DNA from: Gemmatimonadota bacterium
Lineage (GTDB): Bacteria; Gemmatimonadota; Gemmatimonadetes; Gemmatimonadales; Gemmatimonadaceae
Assembly (NCBI GenBank): GCA_947462095.1
Contig: CANHNQ010000014.1
Span: 1 to 45,178 of the forward strand
Direction of reading: 5' to 3'
DNA: 45,178 bases
Positions 15,510 to 23,322 of the stretch are shown here, in pieces. The notes under the pieces were generated by a model. The model was not told the origin of the DNA, searched no databases, and saw only the letters and a list, made by a program, of their open reading frames with translations. The stretch's first letter is position 1. Each line of letters starts with the position of its first letter. Position numbers and translations under genes: made by a program.

Positions 15510-16610
15510 ATGTCCGACTTCGGTACCTTCTTCCTTCCCGGACCCACCGAGGTGCGACAGGACGTCCTCGAGGCGATGCTGGCGCCGATGCTGCCGCACC
15601 GCGGCGCGGTGTTCGAGGCGCTGTTCGGACGCCTTCAGGATGGGCTGCGTCCGATCTTCCGGACGACCCGCCCGGTGTACGTGTCGAGTTCGTCCGCGAC
15701 CGGACTCATGGAGGCAGCAATTCGATGCGCGGCACCGGGGCCGATCTTGTCGATGGTCAACGGCGCGTTCAGTGAGCGGTTCGCGAACATCGCGCTGGCC
15801 TGTGGCCGTGACACGCGCGTGGTCGGCGGCGACTGGCATCACGCCGTGCCGCTCGACGTCGTCGAGAGTGCGCTGCGCGAACGCCGCTTCTCGGCCATCA
15901 CGGTGGTTCATTCCGAAACGAGCACGGGCACCCTCACCGCGTTGCCGGAACTCGCGGCCCTCGCGCATCGCTACGGCGCGGCGGTGCTGGTCGACTCGGT
16001 CACCGGACTCGGTGGCGTGCCCGTCGAAACCGATGCGTGGGACCTCGACTTCGTACTCACCGGTTCGCAGAAGGCGCTTGCGTTGCCACCCGGTCTCGCC
16101 TTCGGCGTGGCGTCCGCGCGCTACATCGAGCTCGCCAGCCAGGCCACCGCGCGTGGCCTGTACTTCGACCTGGTTGAATTCGAGGAGTTCGTCCACAAGA
16201 ACCAGACGCCAAGCACCCCGGCGATCTCGCTGCTGTACGCTACGGCGGTGCAGGGTGAGCACATCGCGCGCGAAACCATCGAAGCCCGCTGGGCACGCCA
16301 CACAGCGATGGCGGAGATGACGCACGCCTGGGTGCGGCGCCTGCGCGATGACACGGGCCAACCGTTCTGCGTGTACGCGCCGGAGCATGCGCGCAGCAGC
16401 ACCGTCACCGCGATCGCGTTGCCCCCGACACTGAAAGGCGACGACATCGTGAAGGGTGTGGCGACGCGCGGCTTCGTGATCGGCGGCGGCTACGGCAAAC
16501 TCAAGAGCAGTACGTTCCGCATCGGCCACATGGGCGACCACACCCCCGACCGACTCGCGCTCTGCCTCGACGCGACGGCCGATACCATTCGCGAGCTGCT
16601 GGCGAAGTAG
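15510..16610 (+). CDS. Class V aminotransferase, probable phosphoserine aminotransferase
   Basis: A 366-residue PLP enzyme of the alanine-glyoxylate/serine-pyruvate aminotransferase branch. FLPGPTEVRQDVLEAM is the N-terminal block, VHSETSTGTL and LVDSVTGLGGVP bind the cofactor, and the Schiff-base lysine is in TGSQKALALPPGL. By sequence alone it could transaminate glyoxylate, but it lies in an operon with serA and serB and would supply the missing SerC step, as class V enzymes do in archaea and some bacteria lacking classical SerC. It follows serB by six bases. Confidence 0.88.
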   Translation: MSDFGTFFLPGPTEVRQDVLEAMLAPMLPHRGAVFEALFGRLQDGLRPIFRTTRPVYVSSSSATGLMEAAIRCAAPGPILSMVNGAFSERFANIALACGRDTRVVGGDWHHAVPLDVVESALRERRFSAITVVHSETSTGTLTALPELAALAHRYGAAVLVDSVTGLGGVPVETDAWDLDFVLTGSQKALALPPGLAFGVASARYIELASQATARGLYFDLVEFEEFVHKNQTPSTPAISLLYATAVQGEHIARETIEARWARHTAMAEMTHAWVRRLRDDTGQPFCVYAPEHARSSTVTAIALPPTLKGDDIVKGVATRGFVIGGGYGKLKSSTFRIGHMGDHTPDRLALCLDATADTIRELLAK

Positions 16611-16620
16611 TTCGCTGCGG

Positions 16621-16725
16621 CAACGGCAACCGCAACGGCCAGAACACGGATCAGCAAACGGCGCTTTGTTGCTGAGCCGTGTTGTTTCCGTCTCTCCGTG
16701 TACTCCGTGTTCTGGCGGTTGGCGT
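16621..16725. repeat. Palindromic CACGGA/TCCGTG repeat, copy 1 (shortened left arm)
   Basis: Outer arms CCAGAACACGGA (16639-16650) and TCCGTGTTCTGG (16704-16715) are perfect complements, flanked by GCAAC-type hexamers on the left and GTTG-type on the right. An inner stem pairs CAGCAA (16652-16657) with TTGCTG (16669-16674). The right arm carries an extra 29 bases (16675-16703) with TTTCCGT and TCCGTG units that have no left partner, so the left arm appears deleted relative to copy 2 at 23367-23487. It begins 10 bases after the aminotransferase stop. Confidence 0.75.
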
Positions 16726-16861
16726 TCGTAGTTGGTTTTGGGCAGGTGCGGTGTGATTTCAGGGCGGCCGGGTGCCCGCGGCGCGCGCCGCGCAGGGAAG
16801 CTTCGGGGACGTCGGCTCCGTGGGCGCGCGGCCGGAAGGCGCGCCGAAGGGGAAAGACGCC

Positions 16862-16978
16862 TATGCCGCGGCCAACTTCGCGAGTATGGGCGACACGTCG
16901 GAGTACGTGGATCGTGAGTCGGTGGCCGATGTCATCACCTGTCTCGCCAGTTCGCTGGCACGGAATGTCTCCGGATAG
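16862..16978 (+). pseudogene. Remnant of a short-chain dehydrogenase C-terminus
   Basis: In one frame this reads YAAANFASMGDTSEYV then DRESVADVITCLASSLARNV and SG-stop. It matches the C-terminal block of SDR oxidoreductases (W/Y-V-D-x-E-x-I/V-A-D-V-I-x-x-L-A-S-x-x-A-R-x-V-T/S-G). The frame opens only at GTG 16772 after a stop at 16754, the 30 codons before the match are not SDR-like, and the Rossmann domain and YxxxK motif are absent. The usual GxxIxVDG tail is also missing. It therefore looks like a decayed fragment. The rest of 16726-17036 contains only GC-rich short palindromes such as 16778-16791. Confidence 0.5.
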
Positions 16979-17036
16979 GTCATAACGCTGGCGTAGACTG
17001 GCGCCCGTCCCGTCGAGCGGACAGCTTTCTCCTTCG

Positions 17037-17894
17037 ATGACACTCGCTGCACGCAGGCGCCCGGCCGTGCGCGGGGTGATCCTCGATCGTTCTCTCGAGG
17101 AACTCCCGCTCTTTCGCCTGAGCGATTCCGCCGACGATACGCCCGTGTCGTTCTCCACGGAGAACGGTGGGCGGTGGCGCGTCATCCCCGCTCCCGGCGA
17201 CCGGCTCCCCGGCACGTTCGATCAGGACGTCTACGTCGAGCTGCTGCACCGCTACAATGAGGCCGGGTCACCGGCCGATGGCGTGGTCACCTTTACGCTC
17301 CACGCCTTTTTGCGCTCCATGGGCCGTCGTGCCGATGGACGCACCTATGAGCAGCTGCGCGCCGCCCTGTCGCGTCTCGAACGGACCACGCTCGAATCAG
17401 TCGGCGCCTACTGGTCGGCGCAGTCGGCGCTCGAGGACATCAGCTTCACCGTGCTCAGTACGGTGTCGGTGCAACGGCGGCGCGTGGCCGATCGTGAACA
17501 GCTGCACCTGTTCGGTAATCTCGCGGCCGGTGAACCCGGCGATGCCCGCGTGACCTTGTCCGCCACCCTGCGCGCCAATCTGGTCGCGCGTCACACGATC
17601 ACGCTGTCGGCGGCGCGCTATCATGCGCTCTCCTCCCCCGTCGCCCGGCGCCTGTACCGTATCCTGGAAGTCGCCCGCTCCGATGGTCGGCTCTCCTGGC
17701 GCGTCCCCCTGGAACGGCTGGCCGAGCAGCTTCCGCTCACCCAGCGCTATCCCTCGCATCTCCAGCGCGTCCTGCAGCCGGCGCACGAAATGCTGCTGAG
17801 CGCCGGGTTGGTCCGGGACATCGCCGTTCGTCAGTACGATCGGGTCTGGAGCGTGGACTATGTCCTCGGCTCCCGCCCGCGTGAAGAGGCCTGA
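17037..17894 (+). CDS. Replication initiator protein A (RPA)-like winged-helix protein
   Basis: A 285-residue protein resembling plasmid-type replication initiator A: an N-terminal FSTENGGRWRVIPAPGD strand block, DQDVYVELLHRYNE, then FTLHAFLRSMGRRADGRTYE and QLRAALSRLERTTLESV (first winged helix), and a second helical module around 175-265 (SPVARRLYRILEV, LPLTQRYPSHLQRVL). Such proteins bind origin iterons. Here it sits among housekeeping genes, and I see no iteron array or parA/parB beside it, so it may be a chromosomal paralogue acting as a regulator or a relic of an integrated replicon. Family assignment is from motif resemblance. Confidence 0.62.
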   Translation: MTLAARRRPAVRGVILDRSLEELPLFRLSDSADDTPVSFSTENGGRWRVIPAPGDRLPGTFDQDVYVELLHRYNEAGSPADGVVTFTLHAFLRSMGRRADGRTYEQLRAALSRLERTTLESVGAYWSAQSALEDISFTVLSTVSVQRRRVADREQLHLFGNLAAGEPGDARVTLSATLRANLVARHTITLSAARYHALSSPVARRLYRILEVARSDGRLSWRVPLERLAEQLPLTQRYPSHLQRVLQPAHEMLLSAGLVRDIAVRQYDRVWSVDYVLGSRPREEA

Positions 17895-17977
17895 CCCCCG
17901 CGCACCGGAACAGCGGCTGTCGGCAGGCGTACGTATTCTAGAGAGTTCTTTCCGGTCCCTCCTTTGAGAGCAGCCGC

Positions 17978-19588
17978 ATGACACGCACCCGCAAGGCCGC
18001 CCTGGCCAGTCTGATTCTCCTCCCCGTACTCGCCGGGGGCTTTGCCCTGCAGGCGCGGTCCACGCGCGGCGGAGCTCAGCTCCTCGACCAGGTGCTGACG
18101 TTCGTCGCCCTGCGCTACGTGGACACGCTCGACGCGCAGCAGCTCTACGAGAAGGCCGCGCGCGGCCTGGTGAAGGAACTCAACGACCCCTACACCGAAC
18201 TCTTCACCCCCAAGCAGCTCGAAGAGTTCTCGCGCAACACCAACGGGCGCTATGCCGGCATCGGCATGGAGATCTCGAAGGTCGGCGACTACGTGACGGT
18301 CAATAAGGTCTTCCCGAACTCCCCCGCCGAGGGCGGTGGGGTGCAGGAAGGCGACAAGATCATGATCATCGATACGACCAATGCGCGTGGCTTCAACACG
18401 CAGCAGGTCCAGAACAAGCTGCTCGGCCCCATCGGCACGCCGGTCGACGTGACCTTCGGCCGGATCGGCGTTGGTCAGCCCATCAAGATGAATTTCAAGC
18501 GCGCCCAGATCACCGTGCCGGCGGTGCCGTACACCTTGATGCTCGACGATCGCACCGGCTACGTGCCGCTCACGCGCTTCTCCGAGCAGACCACCGAAGA
18601 CATCGCCAACTCGGTGATGGAGCTCCGGAAGAAGGGCGCCAAGGGCATCGTCATCGACCTGCGCGGCAATCCGGGCGGCATTCTGGATGAGGCGTTCGCG
18701 ATGTCGAACTTGTTCCTCCCCAAGGGCAAGGAGCTCCTGTCGGTGCGCGGCCGCGGCGAGTTCCAGCAGTTCGTAGCCGAACGGGATCCACTCGCACCGG
18801 ATGTCCCGCTCGTCGTGCTCGTCGACGGCGGCTCGGCGTCCGCCTCGGAAATTGTCGCCGGCGCCCTGCAGGACTACGATCGCGCGCTGGTGCTGGGCAC
18901 CACGTCGTTCGGCAAGGGTCTCGTGCAGTCGGTGTACAACCTCGATGGCGGCTACGCCCTCAAGATCACCACCGGCAAGTGGTACACGCCGTCGGGTCGC
19001 TCCATCCAGAAGGAGCGCAAGATGAACGCCGAAGGCCAGTTCGCCGAAGTGCTGCCCGACTCGATGGAAACCGATTCCGTGCGCAAGGCGCGTCCCACCT
19101 ACAAGTCGGCCGGCGGCCGCACGCTGTACGGCGGCGGTGCCATCACCCCCGACGTGATCGTGGCCCCGGACACGCTGTCCGGCGCGGAGCAGGCGTTCCG
19201 GCGCGCCATCGCCCCGAACTTCCAGAAGTACTTCAACGAGATTGCCGTCATCGCTGAAGGCCAGAAGGGCAAGGTGAAGCCCGACTTCGCCGTGAACCCG
19301 GCGTGGCGTGAAGCGCTGTACCAGAAGCTGACCGCCGACACGGTCAAGATCGACAGGGCGGTCTGGGACGGTGGTGCCCCGGACATCGACCGCGCCATCG
19401 AGGACCGCGTGGCCAAGGTCGCCTTCGGCGACACGCTGGTTCGTCGGCGCAGCCTGAAGGACGACAACCAGCTGCGGGCCGCGATCGACCTGCTCAAGAA
19501 GGCCGCGATCCAGAAGGACGTCTTCACGGCAGCAGGTACCGCGCCGGCCGTCACCAAGCCCGGTGTGGCCCGCCGTGGCGGAAGCTGA
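17978..19588 (+). CDS. C-terminal processing protease (S41, CtpA type)
   Basis: A periplasmic serine protease of 536 residues that trims C-termini of exported proteins. An N-terminal signal or anchor (LASLILLPVLAGGFAL) is followed by a PDZ domain at about 95-165 (YAGIGMEISKVGDYVTV) and the S41 core. The catalytic dyad is visible: Ser288 in GGSASASEIVAGAL and Lys313 in TTSFGKGLVQ, 25 residues apart as in known CtpA enzymes. The substrate-strand motif GIVIDLRGNPGG is present. The C-terminal extension of about 170 residues is of unknown function. It starts 83 bases after the RPA-like gene. Confidence 0.93.
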   Translation: MTRTRKAALASLILLPVLAGGFALQARSTRGGAQLLDQVLTFVALRYVDTLDAQQLYEKAARGLVKELNDPYTELFTPKQLEEFSRNTNGRYAGIGMEISKVGDYVTVNKVFPNSPAEGGGVQEGDKIMIIDTTNARGFNTQQVQNKLLGPIGTPVDVTFGRIGVGQPIKMNFKRAQITVPAVPYTLMLDDRTGYVPLTRFSEQTTEDIANSVMELRKKGAKGIVIDLRGNPGGILDEAFAMSNLFLPKGKELLSVRGRGEFQQFVAERDPLAPDVPLVVLVDGGSASASEIVAGALQDYDRALVLGTTSFGKGLVQSVYNLDGGYALKITTGKWYTPSGRSIQKERKMNAEGQFAEVLPDSMETDSVRKARPTYKSAGGRTLYGGGAITPDVIVAPDTLSGAEQAFRRAIAPNFQKYFNEIAVIAEGQKGKVKPDFAVNPAWREALYQKLTADTVKIDRAVWDGGAPDIDRAIEDRVAKVAFGDTLVRRRSLKDDNQLRAAIDLLKKAAIQKDVFTAAGTAPAVTKPGVARRGGS

Positions 19589-19630
19589 GCGCTCGGCCTC
19601 GTCACTGTAGGTATCTCTACTGAATTGCCG

Positions 19631-19672
19631 CATGGGCTGAACCTCTCTACGGTTCAGCCCATGCGCATTTTT
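19631..19672 (+). promoter_or_regulatory. Terminator-like hairpin overlapping a start codon
   Basis: CATGGGCTGAACC (19631-19643) and GGTTCAGCCCATG (19651-19663) are perfect 13-bp complements around a 7-base loop. Four bases later there is a T5 run (19668-19672), so the structure looks like an intrinsic terminator for the protease gene. However, the right arm contains the ATG (19661-19663) of the lipoprotein gene, whose third and fourth codons make the T-run. The stem would hide the start codon in the mRNA, and no Shine-Dalgarno is visible. Confidence 0.7.
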
Positions 19673-20743
19673 GCCCCCCTCCCGATCCTGGTCGCCGCCG
19701 CCGCCGCACTGGCAGCGGCGTGCACGTCGTCGTCGCGCGCCACCGCGGCCACCAACGCCGCCCCGATGGGCGACGTCATCGCCCCTGACAGCGGCGAATC
19801 CCACATCGCGAACATCCGCCAGCTGACGAATGGCGGCGAGAATGCCGAAGCATATTTCAGCGCCGACGGCCAGTGGATCACCTTTCAGTCCACGCGCGAC
19901 GGACGCACCTGCGATCAGCAGTTCGTGATGCGTCGTGATGGATCGGGGCTCACCAAGGTATCGGTCGGCGGCAAGACCACCTGCGGATGGTTCCTGCCAG
20001 GCAGCCAGCGTCTCTTCTTCGCCTCCACGCACGCCGCCGATAGCGCGTGTCCCTTGAAGCCCGACCCCTCGCAGGGCTACGTGTGGGGCATCGATCCGTT
20101 CGACATCTACACCGTCGGCCGCGACGGCAAGGATCTCAAGCGCCTCACCAATTACGGCGTGTACACGGCCGAGGGCGTGCTGTCACCTGATGGGAAGTCG
20201 ATCGTGTTCACGTCGCTCAAGGACGGTGATCTCGACATTTACACCATGAACGTGGACGGCACCAACGTGAAGCGCCTCACCACGACGCCGGGATACGACG
20301 GGGGTCCGTGGTGGTCGCCCGATGGCAAGAAGATCGTGTACCGCGCGTGGCACTACACCGATCCGGCTGAGCTCAAAGCGTATCAGGATCTGCTCGGCAA
20401 GCGCATGATCCGCCCGAACCGCATGGAGCTCTTCGTGATGAACGCCGACGGCTCCGATCAGCGACAGATCACCAAACTGGGCGGCGCGAACTTCGGCCCG
20501 TCGTGGACGCCGGACGGGAAGCGCATCATTTTCTCGTCGAACCACGTCAATCCGCGCAGCCGCAATTTCGACTTGTATCTGGTGGGACTCGATGGAACCG
20601 GCCTCGAGCGGATCACGACCAACGGTGACTTCGACGGCTTCCCGATGTTCAGCCCCGACGGCAAGTCGCTGATCTGGGCCTCGAACCGGCACGATGCAAA
20701 GCCGGGCGAAACGAATCTGTTCCTCGCCGACTGGAAGAACTGA
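19661..20743 (+). CDS. TolB-like beta-propeller lipoprotein
   Basis: A 360-residue exported lipoprotein: signal peptide MRIFAPLPILVAAAAALAA with the lipobox Cys at 21 (LAAAC). The mature part has PD40/WD40-like propeller blades typical of TolB and related sensors: FSADGQWITFQSTRDG, LSPDGKSIVFTSLKDGD, WSPDGKKIVYRAW, WTPDGKRIIFSSNH and FSPDGKSLIWASNRH. The fold suggests a protein-interaction role at the envelope; the partner is unknown. ATG 19661 is chosen because it gives a clean signal peptide; an in-frame TTG at 19625 would place 12 odd residues before it. Its stop abuts the stop of the convergent MarR gene with no spacer. Confidence 0.87.
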   Translation: MRIFAPLPILVAAAAALAAACTSSSRATAATNAAPMGDVIAPDSGESHIANIRQLTNGGENAEAYFSADGQWITFQSTRDGRTCDQQFVMRRDGSGLTKVSVGGKTTCGWFLPGSQRLFFASTHAADSACPLKPDPSQGYVWGIDPFDIYTVGRDGKDLKRLTNYGVYTAEGVLSPDGKSIVFTSLKDGDLDIYTMNVDGTNVKRLTTTPGYDGGPWWSPDGKKIVYRAWHYTDPAELKAYQDLLGKRMIRPNRMELFVMNADGSDQRQITKLGGANFGPSWTPDGKRIIFSSNHVNPRSRNFDLYLVGLDGTGLERITTNGDFDGFPMFSPDGKSLIWASNRHDAKPGETNLFLADWKN

Positions 20744-21250
20744 TCAGACGGCGGACGACACCTTGTGGTGCTCGTTCGCGGCGTGGAGACCGAGGGTCCG
20801 CAACTGATCGGCGGCGGTCGACTGCTCGTCGACGGTCAGCCCCTGCATGACCTGCGTTAGCATCGCGGCATGCTGCGGAAAGATCCGCGCCACGAGCTCG
20901 GTGCCGGCCGGCGTGAGCGCGGCATAGCGGGCGCGGCGATCGGCCTCGCAGGTGCGCCGCTCGACCAGTCCTTTCGCGGTCAGCCGATCCACAAGGAACG
21001 TGATTCCGCCGCTCGACACCAGAATACGACGCTGCACCTCACCCAACAGCATCGGCCCCCGATGGTAGAGCGCCTCGAGGATCGCGAATTCCGCCAGCGT
21101 CAGCCCGTGCCGTGCGACATCGGCTGACGCATGGGCGGCGATGGCCGCGTGCGCGCGCGACATGATGACCCACAGCCGGAGCGCCGCCAACGACGCCGCG
21201 TCCACGTGAGGGTCGTGCGCGTCGGGGCTGAGGGGCGCGTCCGACGCCAT
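20744..21250 (-). CDS. MarR-family transcriptional regulator
   Basis: A winged-helix dimer-type regulator of about 168 residues. LTLAEFAILEALYHRGP, LLGEVQRRILVSSGGITFLVDRL and KGLVERRTCEADRRARYAAL are the recognition-helix and wing blocks of MarR proteins. No ligand can be inferred. ATG 21250 is chosen as the start; upstream ATGs at 21280 and 21316 are in frame. It faces the YhaM-like gene across 115 bases and converges on the propeller lipoprotein with both stop codons forming TGATCA at 20741-20746. Confidence 0.88.
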   Translation of the reverse strand: MASDAPLSPDAHDPHVDAASLAALRLWVIMSRAHAAIAAHASADVARHGLTLAEFAILEALYHRGPMLLGEVQRRILVSSGGITFLVDRLTAKGLVERRTCEADRRARYAALTPAGTELVARIFPQHAAMLTQVMQGLTVDEQSTAADQLRTLGLHAANEHHKVSSAV

Positions 21251-21365
21251 GGAATGCTTGCGACCTATGCGGGTTCCCATACCGTCAAGCCTCTCCATCG
21301 TCGGCGCGCGGCGCAAGGGTACCGGCTCACCTTCCCTCCGTCAGACGGGGGCACGAGTTTCCGGT

Positions 21366-22364
21366 ATGTCGAGATTTGATCTTCGTACCGCCGCCGTGGG
21401 CGACCGGGTACAACATGAATTCCTCGTGCGTGACCGCGCCGAGAAGATGACCAAGGCCGGGATGCCGTTCGTGGTGCTGACGCTGGCCAACGGCTCCGGC
21501 AGCATCGAGACGGCCCCGATCTGGTCGGAGAAGCTGGACTGGTGCCTTGGTGCCGACCGCGGCAAGGTCGTGCAGGTGATCGGCGACATCGGGACCTTCG
21601 GGGACAAGGGGGCCGGGAAGCGACAGCTCACGCTCTCCGCCCCCCTGCGGGTCCTCCCGTCAGAGCAGTTCGATCCCACCGACTTTCTCCCGCGCATCGA
21701 CGTCGAAACGGAGCGGGTGTGGGATGCCTTCGATGATCTGCGCGCCAAAATCAGTTCGCCCTCGGTGAAGGCCGCGGTCGATCTGTTCTTTGCCGACGAC
21801 GAGTTCCGCGTGCGCTTCGAGCGCACCCCGGGCGCGGTCAACGGGCACCATTCGCAACTCGGCGGCCTGCTGCTGCATGTGTTCGAGGTGACGAAGATCG
21901 CCAAGACGATCGCCACGACCGTGCGGAAGGCAAATGCCGACCTGGCGGTCGCCGGTGCGATGCTTCACGACATCGGCAAAGTGGAAGCCTACTCCACCTC
22001 CCCCGAGGGCTTCGCGCACACCCCCACGGGTATGCTGCTGGGCCACGTGACGCTGGGCGCCCTCATGTTCGATCGAAAGCTCCGCGACTCGGGGCTGGCG
22101 CTGTCGGTCGCGCAGCGCGACGAGCTCCTGCACTTCATCCTGTCGCACCACGGCGCGCTCGAGTTCGGCAGCCCGGTGCAGCCGATGACGGTGGAAGCCG
22201 AGATCGTGCATTGGGCCGACGAGGCGTCGGCGAAGGCCACGGATATGGTGGACGAACTGGCCGATCCGGAGCTGTTCCCCCCCGGCACCGACATCGAAGT
22301 CTCCGCCAAGCGGTCGTGGCGTCTTGGCCGGAAGTTGTGGCGTCGGCCAGCCCCGTGGGAATAG
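21366..22364 (+). CDS. YhaM-type 3'-5' exoribonuclease (OB fold plus HD domain)
   Basis: A 332-residue protein with the YhaM layout: an N-terminal OB-fold nucleic-acid-binding domain (about 15-105, FVVLTLANGSGSIETAPIWS) and an HD phosphohydrolase domain (about 150-300). H in GHHSQLGGLLLHVFEV, HD in AMLHDIGKVEAY, H in LGHV and H-H in ILSHHGALEFG supply the metal ligands, with Asp in HWADEASAK. The family degrades single-stranded RNA or DNA from the 3' end. I start at ATG 21366 because the extra 39 upstream codons do not resemble the family. Confidence 0.88.
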   Translation: MSRFDLRTAAVGDRVQHEFLVRDRAEKMTKAGMPFVVLTLANGSGSIETAPIWSEKLDWCLGADRGKVVQVIGDIGTFGDKGAGKRQLTLSAPLRVLPSEQFDPTDFLPRIDVETERVWDAFDDLRAKISSPSVKAAVDLFFADDEFRVRFERTPGAVNGHHSQLGGLLLHVFEVTKIAKTIATTVRKANADLAVAGAMLHDIGKVEAYSTSPEGFAHTPTGMLLGHVTLGALMFDRKLRDSGLALSVAQRDELLHFILSHHGALEFGSPVQPMTVEAEIVHWADEASAKATDMVDELADPELFPPGTDIEVSAKRSWRLGRKLWRRPAPWE

Positions 22365-22504
22365 CCGTTGTCGTCCGAGTGGTCTGGTCCTAGTACCGCG
22401 TTCCTAGGAGAAAACCGTCATTTGTCCGGTAGCCGGTTAATCCTGCAAATGAATTTTTGCTGTTGCTGGTGCCGGATTCCGCAAGGGTGTTTTACATTTT
22501 TCCT

Positions 22505-22530
22505 CGCCGGCCGCTGGATCATGGCCGGCG
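22505..22530. promoter_or_regulatory. Inverted repeat in the leader of the small zinc protein gene
   Basis: CGCCGGCC (22505-22512) and GGCCGGCG (22523-22530) are perfect 8-bp complements with a 10-base loop, ending 21 bases before the start codon and just ahead of the GAGGAGG ribosome site. It could be an operator or an mRNA leader hairpin. The preceding 22365-22504 is locally AT-rich (for example TTTTACATTTTT near 22488) and probably contains the promoter, but I cannot place -35/-10 boxes. Confidence 0.4.
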
Positions 22531-22551
22531 TACTTTGCGCGAGGAGGCGAG

Positions 22552-22761
22552 ATGCGTAAGCCACGACCGAACACGTACAACCCAGCGCAGGCGCTGCACC
22601 TGATTGCGGCCGACCGTACTGGACTTCCTCTCAGCTGTCCGTCTTGCGAGGGTCACATTGAACGTGATCCCGTGTCGCACCCACCGGCCCAGCATTCGCA
22701 CGTCACGCTCACGTGCGCGAGCTGCGGCCGACTCGCCCGCTACATTGCCGGCGTGAATTGA
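22552..22761 (+). CDS. Small protein with two CxxC zinc-binding knuckles
   Basis: A 69-residue protein with CPSC (29-32) and CASC (55-58), consistent with a single treble-clef or ribbon zinc site, ending RLARYIAGVN. The strong ribosome site GAGGAGG seven bases or so upstream and the terminator that follows support it as a real gene. The function is not recognised; candidates include a nucleic-acid-binding or assembly factor. Confidence 0.72.
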   Translation: MRKPRPNTYNPAQALHLIAADRTGLPLSCPSCEGHIERDPVSHPPAQHSHVTLTCASCGRLARYIAGVN

Positions 22762-22781
22762 CATTCACTCGGTTGCTACAA

Positions 22782-22818
22782 AAACGCCCCGCTCCGGAAG
22801 CATCCGGTCGGGGCGTTT
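22782..22818. terminator. Bidirectional intrinsic terminator
   Basis: AAACGCCCCG (22782-22791) and CGGGGCGTTT (22809-22818) are perfect 10-bp complements, with an inner CTCCGG/CCGGT pairing. A-run and T-run at the ends allow it to work in both directions, between the convergent small zinc gene and yggX. Confidence 0.85.
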
Positions 22819-22839
22819 CGTTTGCACCGTGTGGCGAAC

Positions 22840-23118
22840 TCACCAGTTGATCGTGCCTTGCTTGGTGGTATCCACGTCTTCCGCATCGCCTTTCTTGAAC
22901 AGAAAAGCATCCATGTTGCGCGTCAGGAAGGTGCGCGCCTGCGGGTCCATCACGTTCAACCCATAGTGATTGATCAGCATGGTTTGCTGCTTCAACCACT
23001 GCCCCCAGCACTCCTTGCAGATCTCCCCCAGGATTCTGGCACCAACGGCGCCGGGAAACGGCGGGCGTTCGAAGCCCTCTCGGGTCTGACCACAGCGCGA
23101 GCAGGTTACATCAGCCAT
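22840..23118 (-). CDS. yggX: Fe(2+)-trafficking protein YggX
   Basis: A 92-residue protein matching the YggX family, which protects iron-sulfur clusters from oxidative damage: MADVTCSRCGQTREGFE, then PFPGAVGARI, ICKECWGQWLKQQTMLINHYG and the C-terminal MDPQARTFL. ATG 23118 has GGAG upstream and gives the family N-terminus; ten residues further upstream are not conserved. The second CKEC pair at 37-40 is less usual for the family, which normally keeps only the N-terminal cysteine. Confidence 0.93.
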   Translation of the reverse strand: MADVTCSRCGQTREGFERPPFPGAVGARILGEICKECWGQWLKQQTMLINHYGLNVMDPQARTFLTRNMDAFLFKKGDAEDVDTTKQGTINW

Positions 23119-23322
23119 GCGTTGACTCCGAAACGCAGACGCGCGCACCGTCGCGCGTGGACGTCACGCGGCGTGCGAGTCGGCGGAATGATTGTGGTGG
23201 AGGACTTCACCGATCGCATTGCGGCCGGTCACCGAAAAGTAGCCCGGCACGCGGAGCGCGCCAGCGGTGGTGCTCGCACGGACGCCAGCGGTTCCCGCCG
23301 GATGGCCGAGCGTGGTCACGAA

